Source: Streptomyces luteolifulvus (lineage in GTDB: Bacteria > Actinomycetota > Actinomycetes > Streptomycetales > Streptomycetaceae). Taken from it: DNA of 64,000 bases. Location: positions 95,584-159,583 of the forward strand of contig NZ_VZRB01000005.1 of the NCBI RefSeq assembly GCF_008806595.1, written 5' to 3'. Positions 32,139 through 39,704 of the stretch are shown here, one piece after another; within the stretch, counting starts at the first letter, position 1; each line of letters opens with the position of its first letter. A program made the position numbers and the translations under genes. The notes below the pieces were generated by a model, which did not search any database, was not told the DNA's origin, and saw only the letters and a program-made list of their open reading frames with translations.

Positions 32139-33029
32139 ATGACCGACAAGCTCACCGTGAGCGTCCTGGGCACCGGGATCATGGGGGCCGCGATGGCCCG
32201 CAATCTCCTCCGTGCCGGGCACACCGTCCGCGCCTGGAACCGCACCCGCGCCAAGGCCGAACCCCTCGCCGCCGACGGTGCCCACGTCACCGACAGCCCC
32301 GCCGAGGCGGTCCAGGGCGCCGATGTCGTCCTGACGATGCTGTACGACGGTGCCGCCGCTCTCGGTGTGCTGCGTGAGGCGGCGCCCGCCCTGCGCCCCG
32401 GCACCGCCTGGGTGCAGTCCTCCACCACGGGCGTCGAGTCCACCTCCGACATGGCAGCCTTCGCCCGTGAGCACGGTCTGGTGTTCTACGACGCCCCCGT
32501 GCTCGGCACCCGAGAGCCCGCCGAGGCCGGACAGCTCACCGTGCTCGCCGCCGGTCCGGTCTCCGGCCGGGAGAAGGTGACGCCGGTCTTCGACGCCATC
32601 GGCGCCCGCACGATGTGGATCGGTGAGGACGCGTCGGCGGGCAGCGCCACCCGGCTGAAGCTGGTGGCCAACAGCTGGGTGATCGCCGCCACCAGCGCGG
32701 CCGGTGAGGTCCTCGCCCTGGCGAAGGCGCTCGGCGTGGATCCGCAGAGCTTCTTCGACCTCGTCGCGGGCGGGCCGCTCGACATGGGCTATCTGCGGGC
32801 CAAGGCCGCGCTCGTGCTCGACGACCGGCTCACCCCGCCCCAGTTCGCGGTGACGACCGCCATCAAGGACGCCCGTCTCATCGTCGAGGCCGGCGAACGC
32901 AGCGGTGTGCTGCTCGACGTGGCGGCCGCGAGCGCCGAGCGGCTGGAGCGTGCCGCCGCCCAGGGACATGCCGACGAGGACATGGCCGCCGCCTACTTCG
33001 CCAGTTTCGGGGAGAAGCCTTCCGACTGA
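32139..33029 (+). CDS. NAD(P)-dependent beta-hydroxyacid dehydrogenase family protein
   Basis: A 296-residue enzyme of the 3-hydroxyisobutyrate dehydrogenase / GLYR family. Rossmann motif SVLGTGIMGAAMARNLLRAG at residues 7-26, then AWNRTRAKAEPL, which suggests NADP preference by its Arg after the second strand. The substrate motif appears as APVLGTREPAEAGQLTVLAAG (usual APVSGGxxGA) and the catalytic lysine lies in TRLKLVANSW. AAGGAAG precedes the ATG. Such enzymes reduce succinic semialdehyde or glyoxylate or act on imines; substrate unknown. Confidence 0.87.
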   Translation: MTDKLTVSVLGTGIMGAAMARNLLRAGHTVRAWNRTRAKAEPLAADGAHVTDSPAEAVQGADVVLTMLYDGAAALGVLREAAPALRPGTAWVQSSTTGVESTSDMAAFAREHGLVFYDAPVLGTREPAEAGQLTVLAAGPVSGREKVTPVFDAIGARTMWIGEDASAGSATRLKLVANSWVIAATSAAGEVLALAKALGVDPQSFFDLVAGGPLDMGYLRAKAALVLDDRLTPPQFAVTTAIKDARLIVEAGERSGVLLDVAAASAERLERAAAQGHADEDMAAAYFASFGEKPSD

Positions 33030-33147
33030 CCGCTTCGGCACCCACACGCAACGGCGTACCGATCTCCCGCGTGGGCCGGGCGGACCGGCTGTGGACGTCC
33101 GGCTCGGAGCGGGACTTTGCCTGGGAGGCAAATGCCCGGGCAGGTAT

Positions 33148-33177
33148 TTGACGACGTTTCGAAGGTCGCCGTACGCT
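33148..33177 (+). promoter_or_regulatory. Sigma-70-type promoter of the sulfide operon
   Basis: TTGACG (33148-33153) and TACGCT (33172-33177) with an 18-base spacer. The predicted start point falls near 33185, directly beside the CsoR/CstR-like palindrome, so a bound repressor would block initiation. Confidence 0.5.
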
Positions 33178-33186
33178 CACCTCCCG

Positions 33187-33202
33187 ATACCCCCAGGGGT
33201 AT
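33187..33202. promoter_or_regulatory. CsoR/CstR-type operator
   Basis: ATACCCC-CA-GGGGTAT, 7-bp perfect arms with a 2-base centre. This A/T-flanked, C-tract/G-tract palindrome is characteristic of the copper-sensing CsoR and persulfide-sensing CstR repressors. Its place before sqr and an MBL-rhodanese gene favours CstR, which senses per- and polysulfides. The repressor gene is not in the window. Confidence 0.7.
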
Positions 33203-33258
33203 TTGAGCAGGCAACGAAGTGCACCCGCACCCAAGGCCGTACGGGAAGGAGCTCCGCC

Positions 33259-34488
33259 TTGGCCGTCACACCCCCGCCCTCCGGCCACCCGGCCGCCGGT
33301 CGCCACCGCGTCGCGATCATCGGTGGTGGCAGCGCCGGAATCAGCGTCGCGGCCCGCCTCCGCCGGGCCGGCGTCACCGGCATCACCCTTGTCGAACCGT
33401 CCGACACACACTGGTACCAGCCCCTGTGGACCCTGGTCGGCGGCGGCCAGGCACCCCTGAACCTCTCCCGCCGCCCCGAGGCATCCCTCATCCCCGACGG
33501 CGTGCGCTGGATCCGCCGGCACGCGCAGGCCATGGACCCCGACGCCCGTACGGTGACGCTCTCGGACGGGGACGAGCTCGCCTACGAGCACCTGGTACTG
33601 GCGCCCGGCCTCCAGCTCGACTGGAACGGCGTGCCCGGGCTCGCCGCCGCGATCGGCCAGGACCGGGTGAGCAGCAACTACGCACCCGAGTACGCCCCGC
33701 GCACCTGGGAGCTGATCAGGGCCATGCGCTCCGGCACCGCCGTCTTCACGCATCCGGCCACACCGCTGAAGTGCGGTGGGGCCCCGCAGAAGATCGCGTA
33801 TCTGGCCGCCGACTACTGGCGTCGCGAGAAGGTTCTGGACCGGATCCGTATCGTCCTCGTCGTCCCCGATCCCGCACTGTTCAAGGTGCCCGCCTGGTCG
33901 CGGGTGCTGGAACGAGTGGCGGCCCGGTACGGCATCGAGGTACGGCTGCGCTCGGAGATGACCGCGGTCGACGGCGACCGCCGCGAGATCACCGTCACCG
34001 ACCACGCGAGCGGAACCGAGGAGACCCTCGGCTACGACCTCCTGCACGCCGTGCCGCCGCAGAGCGCGCCCGACTGGGTGAAGACCAGCGCGCTCACCGA
34101 CCCGGCGAGCCCTCAGGGGTTCGCCGCGGCGGACCCGTACACGCTCCAACACCCGTCCTACAACAACGTCTTCGCCCTCGGCGACGTGGCCAACCTGCCG
34201 ACCTCCAAGACCGGGGCCGCCGTCCGCAAGCAGGCGCCGGTCGTGGCCGCCAACCTGCTCGACGTGATGAGCGGCAGGGCACCGGCGCGCCGGTACGACG
34301 GCTACACGTCCTGTCCGCTGGTGACCGCCCGCGACCGGATGCTGCTCGCCGAGTTCGACTACGACCTGCGGCCCAGCCCCTCGTTCCCGCTGATCAACAC
34401 CTTCAAGGAGCGGCGCGACATGTGGGTGTTCAAGCGGTACCTGCTGCCACCGGTGTACTGGCACGGCATGCTCACCGGCCGCCTGTGA
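33259..34488 (+). CDS. sqr: Sulfide:quinone oxidoreductase
   Basis: A 409-residue FAD enzyme that oxidises H2S to a persulfide and passes electrons to menaquinone at the membrane. The TTG at 33259 is set by GGAAGGAG (33244-33251). FAD motif VAIIGGGSAGISVAARLRRAG (residues 16-36), DTHWYQPLWTLVGGG, the catalytic cysteine in PLKCGGAPQK (C172) and the second in YTSCPLVT (C352), as in human-type (type II) SQR, and LPTSKTGAAVRKQAP. It is the first gene of a three-gene sulfide operon behind the CstR-like operator. A general NADH dehydrogenase role is unlikely given both cysteines. Confidence 0.9.
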   Translation: MAVTPPPSGHPAAGRHRVAIIGGGSAGISVAARLRRAGVTGITLVEPSDTHWYQPLWTLVGGGQAPLNLSRRPEASLIPDGVRWIRRHAQAMDPDARTVTLSDGDELAYEHLVLAPGLQLDWNGVPGLAAAIGQDRVSSNYAPEYAPRTWELIRAMRSGTAVFTHPATPLKCGGAPQKIAYLAADYWRREKVLDRIRIVLVVPDPALFKVPAWSRVLERVAARYGIEVRLRSEMTAVDGDRREITVTDHASGTEETLGYDLLHAVPPQSAPDWVKTSALTDPASPQGFAAADPYTLQHPSYNNVFALGDVANLPTSKTGAAVRKQAPVVAANLLDVMSGRAPARRYDGYTSCPLVTARDRMLLAEFDYDLRPSPSFPLINTFKERRDMWVFKRYLLPPVYWHGMLTGRL

Positions 34489-34548
34489 CCGGCCCTCTCC
34501 ACAGCGCATCGGGCATTCCACCCCGTCAGTCACGGAGGTCGTCCGAAG

Positions 34549-35934
34549 ATGTTCTTCGCCCAGTACTACCTCGACTGCCTCTCCCAGGCGTCGTACATGA
34601 TCGCCGACGAGACCACCGGCCGGGCCGTGGTCGTCGACCCGCGCCGCGACGTCTCCGAATACCTCGCCGACGCCGAGACCCACGGTTTCATCATCGAGGC
34701 CGTCCTCAACACCCACTTCCACGCCGACTTCCTCGCCGGGCACCTGGAACTCGCCGACCGCACCGGTGCCTGGATCGGCTACGGGCGACGCGCCGAGGCC
34801 GAATACCCCATCCGGGGGCTGGCCGACGGGGAGCGGATCAGCCTCGGCGAGGTCACGCTGCGGATCCTCGAAACTCCCGGCCACACCCCGGAGTCGATGA
34901 GTGTCCTGGTGTACGAGCACGCGGCCGACAGCGTCCCCTACGGGGTGCTGACCGGTGACACCCTGTTCATCGGTGACGTAGGCCGGCCGGACCTGCTCGC
35001 CTCGCTCGGCGCAACGGCCGACGAACTCGGCCGGATGCTCCATGACAGCATCCAGAACAAGCTGATGGCTTTGCCCGACGCCGTGCGGGTGTTCCCCGCA
35101 CACGGCGCCGGCTCCGCCTGCGGCAGGAATCTCTCCGCCCAGCGGCAGTCCACCATCGGCGAGCAGCGCGCCACCAACTACGCCTGCCGCCCCATGGAGG
35201 TGGAGCAGTTCGTCGCGCTGGTGACGGCCGGACAGCCCTCCGCACCCGCCTACTTCGTCCACGACGCCATCCTCAACCGCAAGGAACACGGCCTGTTCGA
35301 CCCGGCCGATGCCCTCCGTCCGCTGTCCACCGGGGAGTTCATGGACCGCCGGGCCTCTGGAGCAGTCGTCGTGGACGCCCGCTCTCCGCAGGAGTTCGCC
35401 GCCGGTCATCTGCGTGGCTCGGTCAACGTGCCCGCCGACGGACGCTTCGCCGAGCAGGCGGGCATGATCGTATCCGCGGAGCAGGAGATCGTCGTCGTCG
35501 CGCCGCAGGACCGCGAGGAGGAGATCGTCACCCGGCTGGCCCGGATCGGATTCGACCGGGTGGGCGGATGTCTGCGCCGGTCCGAGGACACCTTCCCCGC
35601 CCTGGCCGACCACATGGAGCGGGCCCGCCGCCTCACCGCGGACGAGCTGCGCCGGGAACTGGACGGCGAGGAACCCCCGCTGGTTCTCGACGTACGCAAT
35701 CCAGCAGAGCGTGAAACGGGGTTCATCGACGGCTCGTTGCACATCCCGCTGGCCGAACTCACCCGTCGCACGGACGAGATCCCTGCGGACCGACCACTGG
35801 TCGTCCACTGCGCGGGCGGCCACCGCTCCTCCATCGCCGCCAGCCTGCTCCGGCACGAAGGCCGCACCGAGATCTCCGACCTGATGGGCGGCTACGGCGC
35901 CTGGCTTGCCGAGACCGCGTCCGCAGACGCGTGA
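34549..35934 (+). CDS. Persulfide dioxygenase-rhodanese fusion (CstB-like)
   Basis: A 461-residue protein: an N-terminal metallo-beta-lactamase persulfide dioxygenase domain (about 1-240; NTHFHADFLAGH with H56, H58 and H65, LETPGHTPESM, LTGDTLFIGDVGRPDL), then two rhodanese domains (about 255-350 and 365-455). Only the last has an active-site cysteine, C421 in HCAGGHRS; the middle one reads VVVAPQDREEE there and is presumably structural. In Staphylococcus CstB this build turns persulfide into thiosulfate. It lies 60 bases after sqr. Sulfite or thiosulfate made here would be the cargo of the TauE-type protein downstream. Confidence 0.88.
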   Translation: MFFAQYYLDCLSQASYMIADETTGRAVVVDPRRDVSEYLADAETHGFIIEAVLNTHFHADFLAGHLELADRTGAWIGYGRRAEAEYPIRGLADGERISLGEVTLRILETPGHTPESMSVLVYEHAADSVPYGVLTGDTLFIGDVGRPDLLASLGATADELGRMLHDSIQNKLMALPDAVRVFPAHGAGSACGRNLSAQRQSTIGEQRATNYACRPMEVEQFVALVTAGQPSAPAYFVHDAILNRKEHGLFDPADALRPLSTGEFMDRRASGAVVVDARSPQEFAAGHLRGSVNVPADGRFAEQAGMIVSAEQEIVVVAPQDREEEIVTRLARIGFDRVGGCLRRSEDTFPALADHMERARRLTADELRRELDGEEPPLVLDVRNPAERETGFIDGSLHIPLAELTRRTDEIPADRPLVVHCAGGHRSSIAASLLRHEGRTEISDLMGGYGAWLAETASADA

Positions 35935-35940
35935 ACCCCC

Positions 35941-35970
35941 GCCCGGGGAGGCAACCCCTCCACCCCGGGC
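35941..35970. other. Hairpin between the MBL-rhodanese gene and the TauE leader
   Basis: GCCCGGGG (35941-35948) pairs with CCCCGGGC (35963-35970), and an inner AGG/CCT can extend it. It starts seven bases after the TAG-free end of the upstream gene. It could be an attenuator or mRNA-processing site that separates expression of the two operon halves. Confidence 0.5.
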
Positions 35971-35983
35971 CAGGCGCATCCCA

Positions 35984-36020
35984 CGTCCCGCCCAAAAGGC
36001 AGCGTCCCGCCCAAAAGGCA
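35984..36020. repeat. Two 18-bp direct repeats before the TauE leader
   Basis: CGTCCCGCCCAAAAGGCA at 35984-36001 and again at 36003-36020, identical, 19-base period. They lie just upstream of the ribosome site AAGGAG of the 19-codon leader. The AAAA runs are unusual in this GC-rich context. Confidence 0.9.
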
Positions 36021-36033
36021 CCAAGGAGCGCTC

Positions 36034-36093
36034 ATGACCGTCCGTGCCCACACCGCACGCCCCGATCGCGCCACCCCGCGGAGCACATCGTGA
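36034..36093 (+). CDS. 19-residue leader ORF coupled to the TauE gene
   Basis: ATG at 36034 follows AAGGAG with good spacing and opens a frame of 19 codons (MTVRAHTARPDRATPRSTS) ended by TGA at 36091-36093. That stop overlaps the GTG start of the TauE-type gene (GTGA), so translation of the exporter is probably coupled to the leader. The peptide is Arg/Thr/Pro-rich with no cysteine. It could instead be the authentic N-terminus of the exporter displaced by a frameshift, but the exporter starts normally without it. Confidence 0.5.
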   Translation: MTVRAHTARPDRATPRSTS

Positions 36094-37022
36094 TCGCGGT
36101 GATCACCGCCCTGTCCCTGCTCATCGGTGTCAGCCTGGGCGTCCTCGGCGGCGGCGGGTCCATCCTGACCGTGCCCGTCCTGGTCTACCTGGCCGGGATG
36201 GAGACGAAAGAGGCCATCGCCACCTCACTGTTCGTCGTCGGCGTGACCAGCGCCGCCGGAGCCGTCTCGCACGCCCTCGCCGGACGGGTCCGCCGACGCA
36301 CCGGGCTGCTGTTCGGCCTCGCCGGCATGGCCGGCGCCTACATGGGCGGGCGGCTGGCCCAGTTCGTGCCCGCCACCGCCCTGCTCGTCGGGTTCGCCCT
36401 CATGATGATCGCCACAGCTGTCGCCATGATCCGCGGCCCTCGGCGCGAGCCGAAGAAGGTCCACCACGAACTCCCCGTCGGGCACGTTCTGTTGGACGGC
36501 ATGGTGGTGGGCCTGGTCACCGGGCTCGTCGGGGCGGGCGGCGGCTTCCTGGTCGTCCCGGCGCTCGTCCTGCTCGGCGGGCTTCCGATGGGTGTCGCGG
36601 TCGGCACCTCGCTGCTGGTCATCGCCATGAAGTCGTTCGCGGGGCTGGCCGGTTATCTCGCCGGCACGCACATCGACTGGGGGCTGGCCTCACTCATCTC
36701 GGCGGCGGCGGTCTTCGGCAGCCTCGTCGGCGGCCGGCTCGCCGGACGCGTCCCCCACGAGGCGCTGCGCAAGTCCTTCGGCTGGTTCGTGGTCGTCATG
36801 GGCGTCTTCGTCCTCGCCCGGCAGATCAGCCCCGGCCTGCGCCACACCCTGACGTCCGGCCCCTGGTGCTGGGCCGCCCTGGCCGCGGCGGCGATCGCGC
36901 TCAGCTGGTACCTGCTGCGCCACATCAAACGAACGCCGAACCGAGCAGCCGCGCAAGAGGCAAGGGCGTGTCCGAGCGTCCGGCACCCCCGCCCCGAGCG
37001 GAACGGGCAGCCGGCACCATGA
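36090..37022 (+). CDS. TauE/SafE family sulfite/anion exporter
   Basis: A 310-residue membrane protein with about eight helices in two similar halves. Each half has the family's glycine-rich first helix: SLLIGVSLGVLGGGGSILTV and GLVTGLVGAGGGFLVVPALV, followed by TSLFVVGVTSAAGA and TSLLVIAMKSFAGL. The GTG at 36090 has no ribosome site of its own and overlaps the leader stop. The family exports sulfite, sulfoacetate or similar anions; as third gene of the sulfide operon it probably removes sulfite or thiosulfate. The C-terminal tail after the last helix is basic and Pro-rich. Confidence 0.87.
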   Translation: MIAVITALSLLIGVSLGVLGGGGSILTVPVLVYLAGMETKEAIATSLFVVGVTSAAGAVSHALAGRVRRRTGLLFGLAGMAGAYMGGRLAQFVPATALLVGFALMMIATAVAMIRGPRREPKKVHHELPVGHVLLDGMVVGLVTGLVGAGGGFLVVPALVLLGGLPMGVAVGTSLLVIAMKSFAGLAGYLAGTHIDWGLASLISAAAVFGSLVGGRLAGRVPHEALRKSFGWFVVVMGVFVLARQISPGLRHTLTSGPWCWAALAAAAIALSWYLLRHIKRTPNRAAAQEARACPSVRHPRPERNGQPAP

Positions 37023-37158
37023 GCTCGCGGAGCACAGGAACACGGCGCGCCCGCGCAGGGGCCGCCCGGTGCCGGAAGGAGGCGGACGCCTTCGCGGAGA
37101 ACGGAAGCCGGGGCGTCGCCGCGTCTCCGCGGCGGCGCCCCGGTCCGGGACGGGGAGT

Positions 37159-37782
37159 TCAGAGCAGCCAGCGGTTGCGGCTGACGAAGGGCAGGCGTGC
37201 CCAGGCCTTGCCCAGTCCCCAGGTGGCGCCGGCGCCCGCGGCCGCGAGGGCGATGAGGACGACGGCGTAGATGAGGTGGTAGTCGGCGAACGGGTTGGTC
37301 GACATGCTCGGCGAGCCGTCGGAGAGGTGCTGGGCGGGCGGCCACTCCGCGATCCACATGAGCGCCATCATGAGGGTGCCGGCGATCGCCGCGAGCCGCA
37401 GACCGATGCCCGCGATCAGCGCGAGGCCGATGCCCAGCAGGCCGAGCATGAACAGCCAGTCCGCCCAGCCCTGTCCGGCCCAGTCGTGGAAGGTGGATTC
37501 CATCGGGCCCGCGGCGACACCGCTGAGGAAGCCCTTGGTGGGCGAGCCGCCGTCGATCCAGCCCTTGCCGGACGGGGTCGCGTAGCTGAAGCCGAAGGTC
37601 TTGTCCAGGAAGGCCCACAGGAAGACGAACCCGGTCAGGACACGGAGCACGGCGAAGGCGTATGCGCGGTTCGTCGCCACCGCCGCGGTGGTCGTTCCGG
37701 CCGATTCGGGAGCCGTCCCGGTCCTGCGCAGGGAGGGGAGGCGGAATCCCGGGTGCCGGTGGGGGTGGTCGTGGACTGCCAT
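37159..37782 (-). CDS. DoxX family membrane protein
   Basis: A 207-residue protein with four membrane helices. The ATG at 37782 is preferred over 37791 because GAAGGGA then lies at proper distance. Segments: AFAVLRVLTGFVFLWAFLDK, LFMLGLLGIGLALIAGIGL, LAAIAGTLMMALMWIAEW and YHLIYAVVLIALAAAGAGAT. The FLDKTFGF and PSGKGWIDGGSPTKGFL motifs belong to the DoxX/DoxD group, whose archaeal members form thiosulfate:quinone oxidoreductase; in mycobacteria DoxX joins a redox-stress complex. A DevR-like box (37871-37888) lies 89 bases upstream. The sulfide operon ends only 136 bases away, so a link to sulfur is also possible. Confidence 0.85.
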   Translation of the reverse strand: MAVHDHPHRHPGFRLPSLRRTGTAPESAGTTTAAVATNRAYAFAVLRVLTGFVFLWAFLDKTFGFSYATPSGKGWIDGGSPTKGFLSGVAAGPMESTFHDWAGQGWADWLFMLGLLGIGLALIAGIGLRLAAIAGTLMMALMWIAEWPPAQHLSDGSPSMSTNPFADYHLIYAVVLIALAAAGAGATWGLGKAWARLPFVSRNRWLL

Positions 37783-37870
37783 GGTGCTCATCCCTTCCAG
37801 GGGAGCGGTGAGGATTCTCGAATGACTCTTTGTTGCGCCTTCAATGTCCCGCTTCGCAAGGGAGTTCGCA

Positions 37871-37888
37871 GGGGGCTGCAAGTCCCCC
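37871..37888. promoter_or_regulatory. DosR/DevR-box-like palindrome upstream of the DoxX gene
   Basis: GGGGGCTGCAAGTCCCCC. The right half AAGTCCC is identical to the mycobacterial consensus half-site and the 14-base core matches GGGACTTAAGTCCC at 10 positions. It is the best match of four similar sites in this 3-kb cluster. Confidence 0.5.
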
Positions 37889-37930
37889 GCGGCAGACCGA
37901 ACGGCCCTCGTGCCACTACCCGTTCGGTCG

Positions 37931-38677
37931 CTACCCGTTCGGTACGACGGCCACGGGACAGTGGGAGCGGCACAGCAAAGTGTGGACGACGCTGCCCGTC
38001 CGCCGGCCGAGCCCGGTGCTGCGGTGATACGCACCGATGACCACGACCGCGGCTTCGCGACCGGCCTCAAGCAGAGCATGTGCCGGGTCGTTGTGAACTG
38101 TGCAGGATTCCGTGCGTACTTCGGGATATTGCTGCTGCAACTCGGCAAGGGGGAAGGGCAGTACAGCCTTCTGTGCCCGGGATTGCAGGACGCTCAGACA
38201 CACGCCGCGTCGCTCCGCCTCCGCGAAGGCGTAGGCGGCCGCTCCTGGGTCGGCCTTGCTCCCGAGGCCGAGCAGCACGCCATGGCCGTTGTCGCATCGG
38301 TGGTCGCCCCGCACGACCAGCAGCGGGCCATGCGTCTGCGCGGCCAGGCGCATGCTCACGGAACCGGCCAGGGTGCCGGCCACGACGCCGAAGCCGCGGT
38401 TGCCGACCACCGTGAGGGCCGCGGCCGTGCTCGCGCGCGCCAGCGCCTGCACGGCGCCGCCCTCGGCGGCGGCGGTCACGGTCGGCAGACCGGGGTGCCG
38501 CGTCCCTGTGCGCGAGACCGCCGATGCCAGGATCGGTGCGGCAGCGCCGCGGTCGGGTACGGCGTACACGATGTGCAGGGCGGCACCGCGGCGCTCCGCT
38601 TCCTCGGCGGCCCGGTCCAGCGCTCGTACGGCAGCCACTGAGCCGTCCACTCCTACGACCACGTGCTGGGAGGTCAT
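37931..38677 (-). CDS. Universal stress protein
   Basis: A 248-residue UspA-type protein. The start MTSQHVVVGVDGSVAAVRAL at 38677 has GAAGGGA upstream; a 72-codon extension is rejected. The first domain carries GNRGFGVVAGTLAGSVSM, a clear ATP-binding loop, then PLLVVRG; a second, shorter domain follows (GVLLGLGSKADPGAAAYAFA, VVIGAYHRSTGLGRRTGSVV). It stands in a run of dormancy-type genes. A perfect GC-rich palindrome (38899-38916) lies 222 bases upstream. Confidence 0.88.
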   Translation of the reverse strand: MTSQHVVVGVDGSVAAVRALDRAAEEAERRGAALHIVYAVPDRGAAAPILASAVSRTGTRHPGLPTVTAAAEGGAVQALARASTAAALTVVGNRGFGVVAGTLAGSVSMRLAAQTHGPLLVVRGDHRCDNGHGVLLGLGSKADPGAAAYAFAEAERRGVCLSVLQSRAQKAVLPFPLAELQQQYPEVRTESCTVHNDPAHALLEAGREAAVVVIGAYHRSTGLGRRTGSVVHTLLCRSHCPVAVVPNG

Positions 38678-38898
38678 GCCGGTGTTCCCTTCTGCTTCCG
38701 AAGTGCTGTGCGTTCTCGTCCTTGCGCCGCGCCCGCAGTCCGTGTTCCGCAGGCGCTCACGCACGCGCTGGATGTCGGGGCCGGGCCGGGCGCGAGAGCT
38801 CACGCAGCTGGGACAGGGGATGCCGGGGCGGATTACGTGGGGACGCCGGGCTTTCGATTCGAGGCGGCTCCGGTGACGATGCTTCTCGCGCACCTCGG

Positions 38899-38916
38899 TG
38901 GGGGCCAGGGCCCCCA
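38899..38916. promoter_or_regulatory. Perfect GC-rich palindrome, DevR-box-like
   Basis: TGGGGGCC-AG-GGCCCCCA, 8-bp arms. Half-site spacing (GGGGC-N4-GCCCC) equals that of the DosR box. The centre is GC-rich, so this is a weaker consensus match than the DoxX site. Confidence 0.4.
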
Positions 38917-38922
38917 GGCACC

Positions 38923-38966
38923 CGTTTCGGCGCCGTCAGGCCCCCGTTCCGGCGCCGTCAGGCCCC
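38923..38966. repeat. 22-bp tandem repeat, two copies
   Basis: CGTTTCGGCGCCGTCAGGCC-type unit at 38923-38944, repeated at 38945-38966 with one T/C change. Confidence 0.9.
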
Positions 38967-39049
38967 TTTGCCGCAGGGCCGTTCGGTCCGGGGCACGCAA
39001 GAGCCGCCTCCGGCGGCCGCCGGAGGTCCGGGAAGCGTGGTGGACTCCC

Positions 39050-39112
39050 AGAGCCTGTGTCACGTCCCCGGCCGGGCGGCGGGTGCCCGGCCGGGGACGT
39101 GACACAGGCTCT
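39050..39112. terminator. Perfect 28-bp stem hairpin
   Basis: Arms 39050-39077 and 39085-39112 pair at all 28 positions around a 7-base loop (GGCGGGT). The right arm touches the stop codon of the pyridoxamine-oxidase-like gene (minus strand). It is much longer than usual terminators and would stop transcription from either side. Confidence 0.85.
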
Positions 39113-39552
39113 CAGGCCGACAGGTTCAGGCCGTACATCGTGCGACCGCCCACGAGCTCACGGCCGGAAACCAGTTCGGGCGCGACGCGCACGAAGACCT
39201 CGTCGGGCGAGGGCACCCAGGAGCGCGGCACGATGGGACGCAGCCGCGCGTGAGCCGCCGGGTCGGTCACCACGGTGGCCCGGCCGGTCACGACCACGCT
39301 CCAGCCGGAGTGGGCGACGGCGTCCACCTCGTCCACCTCGAAGGCGACGACCGAACCGTCGATCGCCCGGGCCAGCTCCGAGGCCGCGGAGGTCCGCAGC
39401 AGCACCGCGCCTTCGTCGTCGAGGCCGAAGTTCACGGGCAGGACCGCGGGGAGTGCGTGACGTGTGTAGACGACGCGGCCGACAGCTGCCTTCGCCAGCA
39501 GGCGCAGGCACTCGTGGCGGTCGAGTTCACGGAAACCGTCTTCGGGATACAT
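39112..39552 (-). CDS. Pyridoxamine 5'-phosphate oxidase-like flavin/F420-binding protein
   Basis: A 146-residue split-barrel protein: FRELDRHECLRLLAKAAVGR, VVYTRHALPAVLPVNFGLDD, SELARAIDGSVVAFEVDEVD, and SGWSVVVTGRATVVTDP. The family includes Rv1155-like F420 reductases and DosR-regulon PPOX proteins (e.g. Rv2004c/Rv3129 neighbours). ATG at 39552 begins the conserved part; a TTG six bases earlier is possible. A DevR-like box lies 68 bases upstream. Cofactor (FMN or F420) cannot be decided by reading. Confidence 0.82.
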   Translation of the reverse strand: MYPEDGFRELDRHECLRLLAKAAVGRVVYTRHALPAVLPVNFGLDDEGAVLLRTSAASELARAIDGSVVAFEVDEVDAVAHSGWSVVVTGRATVVTDPAAHARLRPIVPRSWVPSPDEVFVRVAPELVSGRELVGGRTMYGLNLSA

Positions 39553-39619
39553 GGCCAACCGTCTTTCGCCTGGTAATGCCGCCTTTCACCCCATCGTCCG
39601 CCGGGCGGCCGGCGGCGGA

Positions 39620-39636
39620 GAGGGCCGTGGGTCCTG
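39620..39636. promoter_or_regulatory. DevR-box-like site upstream of the PPOX gene
   Basis: GAGGGCCGTGGGTCCTG; on the minus strand AGGACCCACGGCCC. It shares AGGACC-N2/3-CGGCCC with the site at 40782-40799. Confidence 0.45.
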
Positions 39637-39704
39637 GTCCTGCCAGAGACAGTCCCGGTGGTGTCTTCGCGCGGCGGGCCGGATGGACCTGGTGGGTCGG
39701 TCCG

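Larger units (their letters stand above)
38678..39049. other. 372-bp regulatory gap upstream of the universal stress gene
   Basis: No gene seen. It holds the DevR-like palindrome 38899-38916, a 22-bp tandem repeat (38923-38966) and ends at the 28-bp hairpin starting at 39050. Confidence 0.6.

Noticed and set aside
32878..36051. 1057-codon minus-strand frame
   Set aside because: It lies opposite sqr, the MBL-rhodanese gene and the TauE leader, and shows only low-complexity composition.
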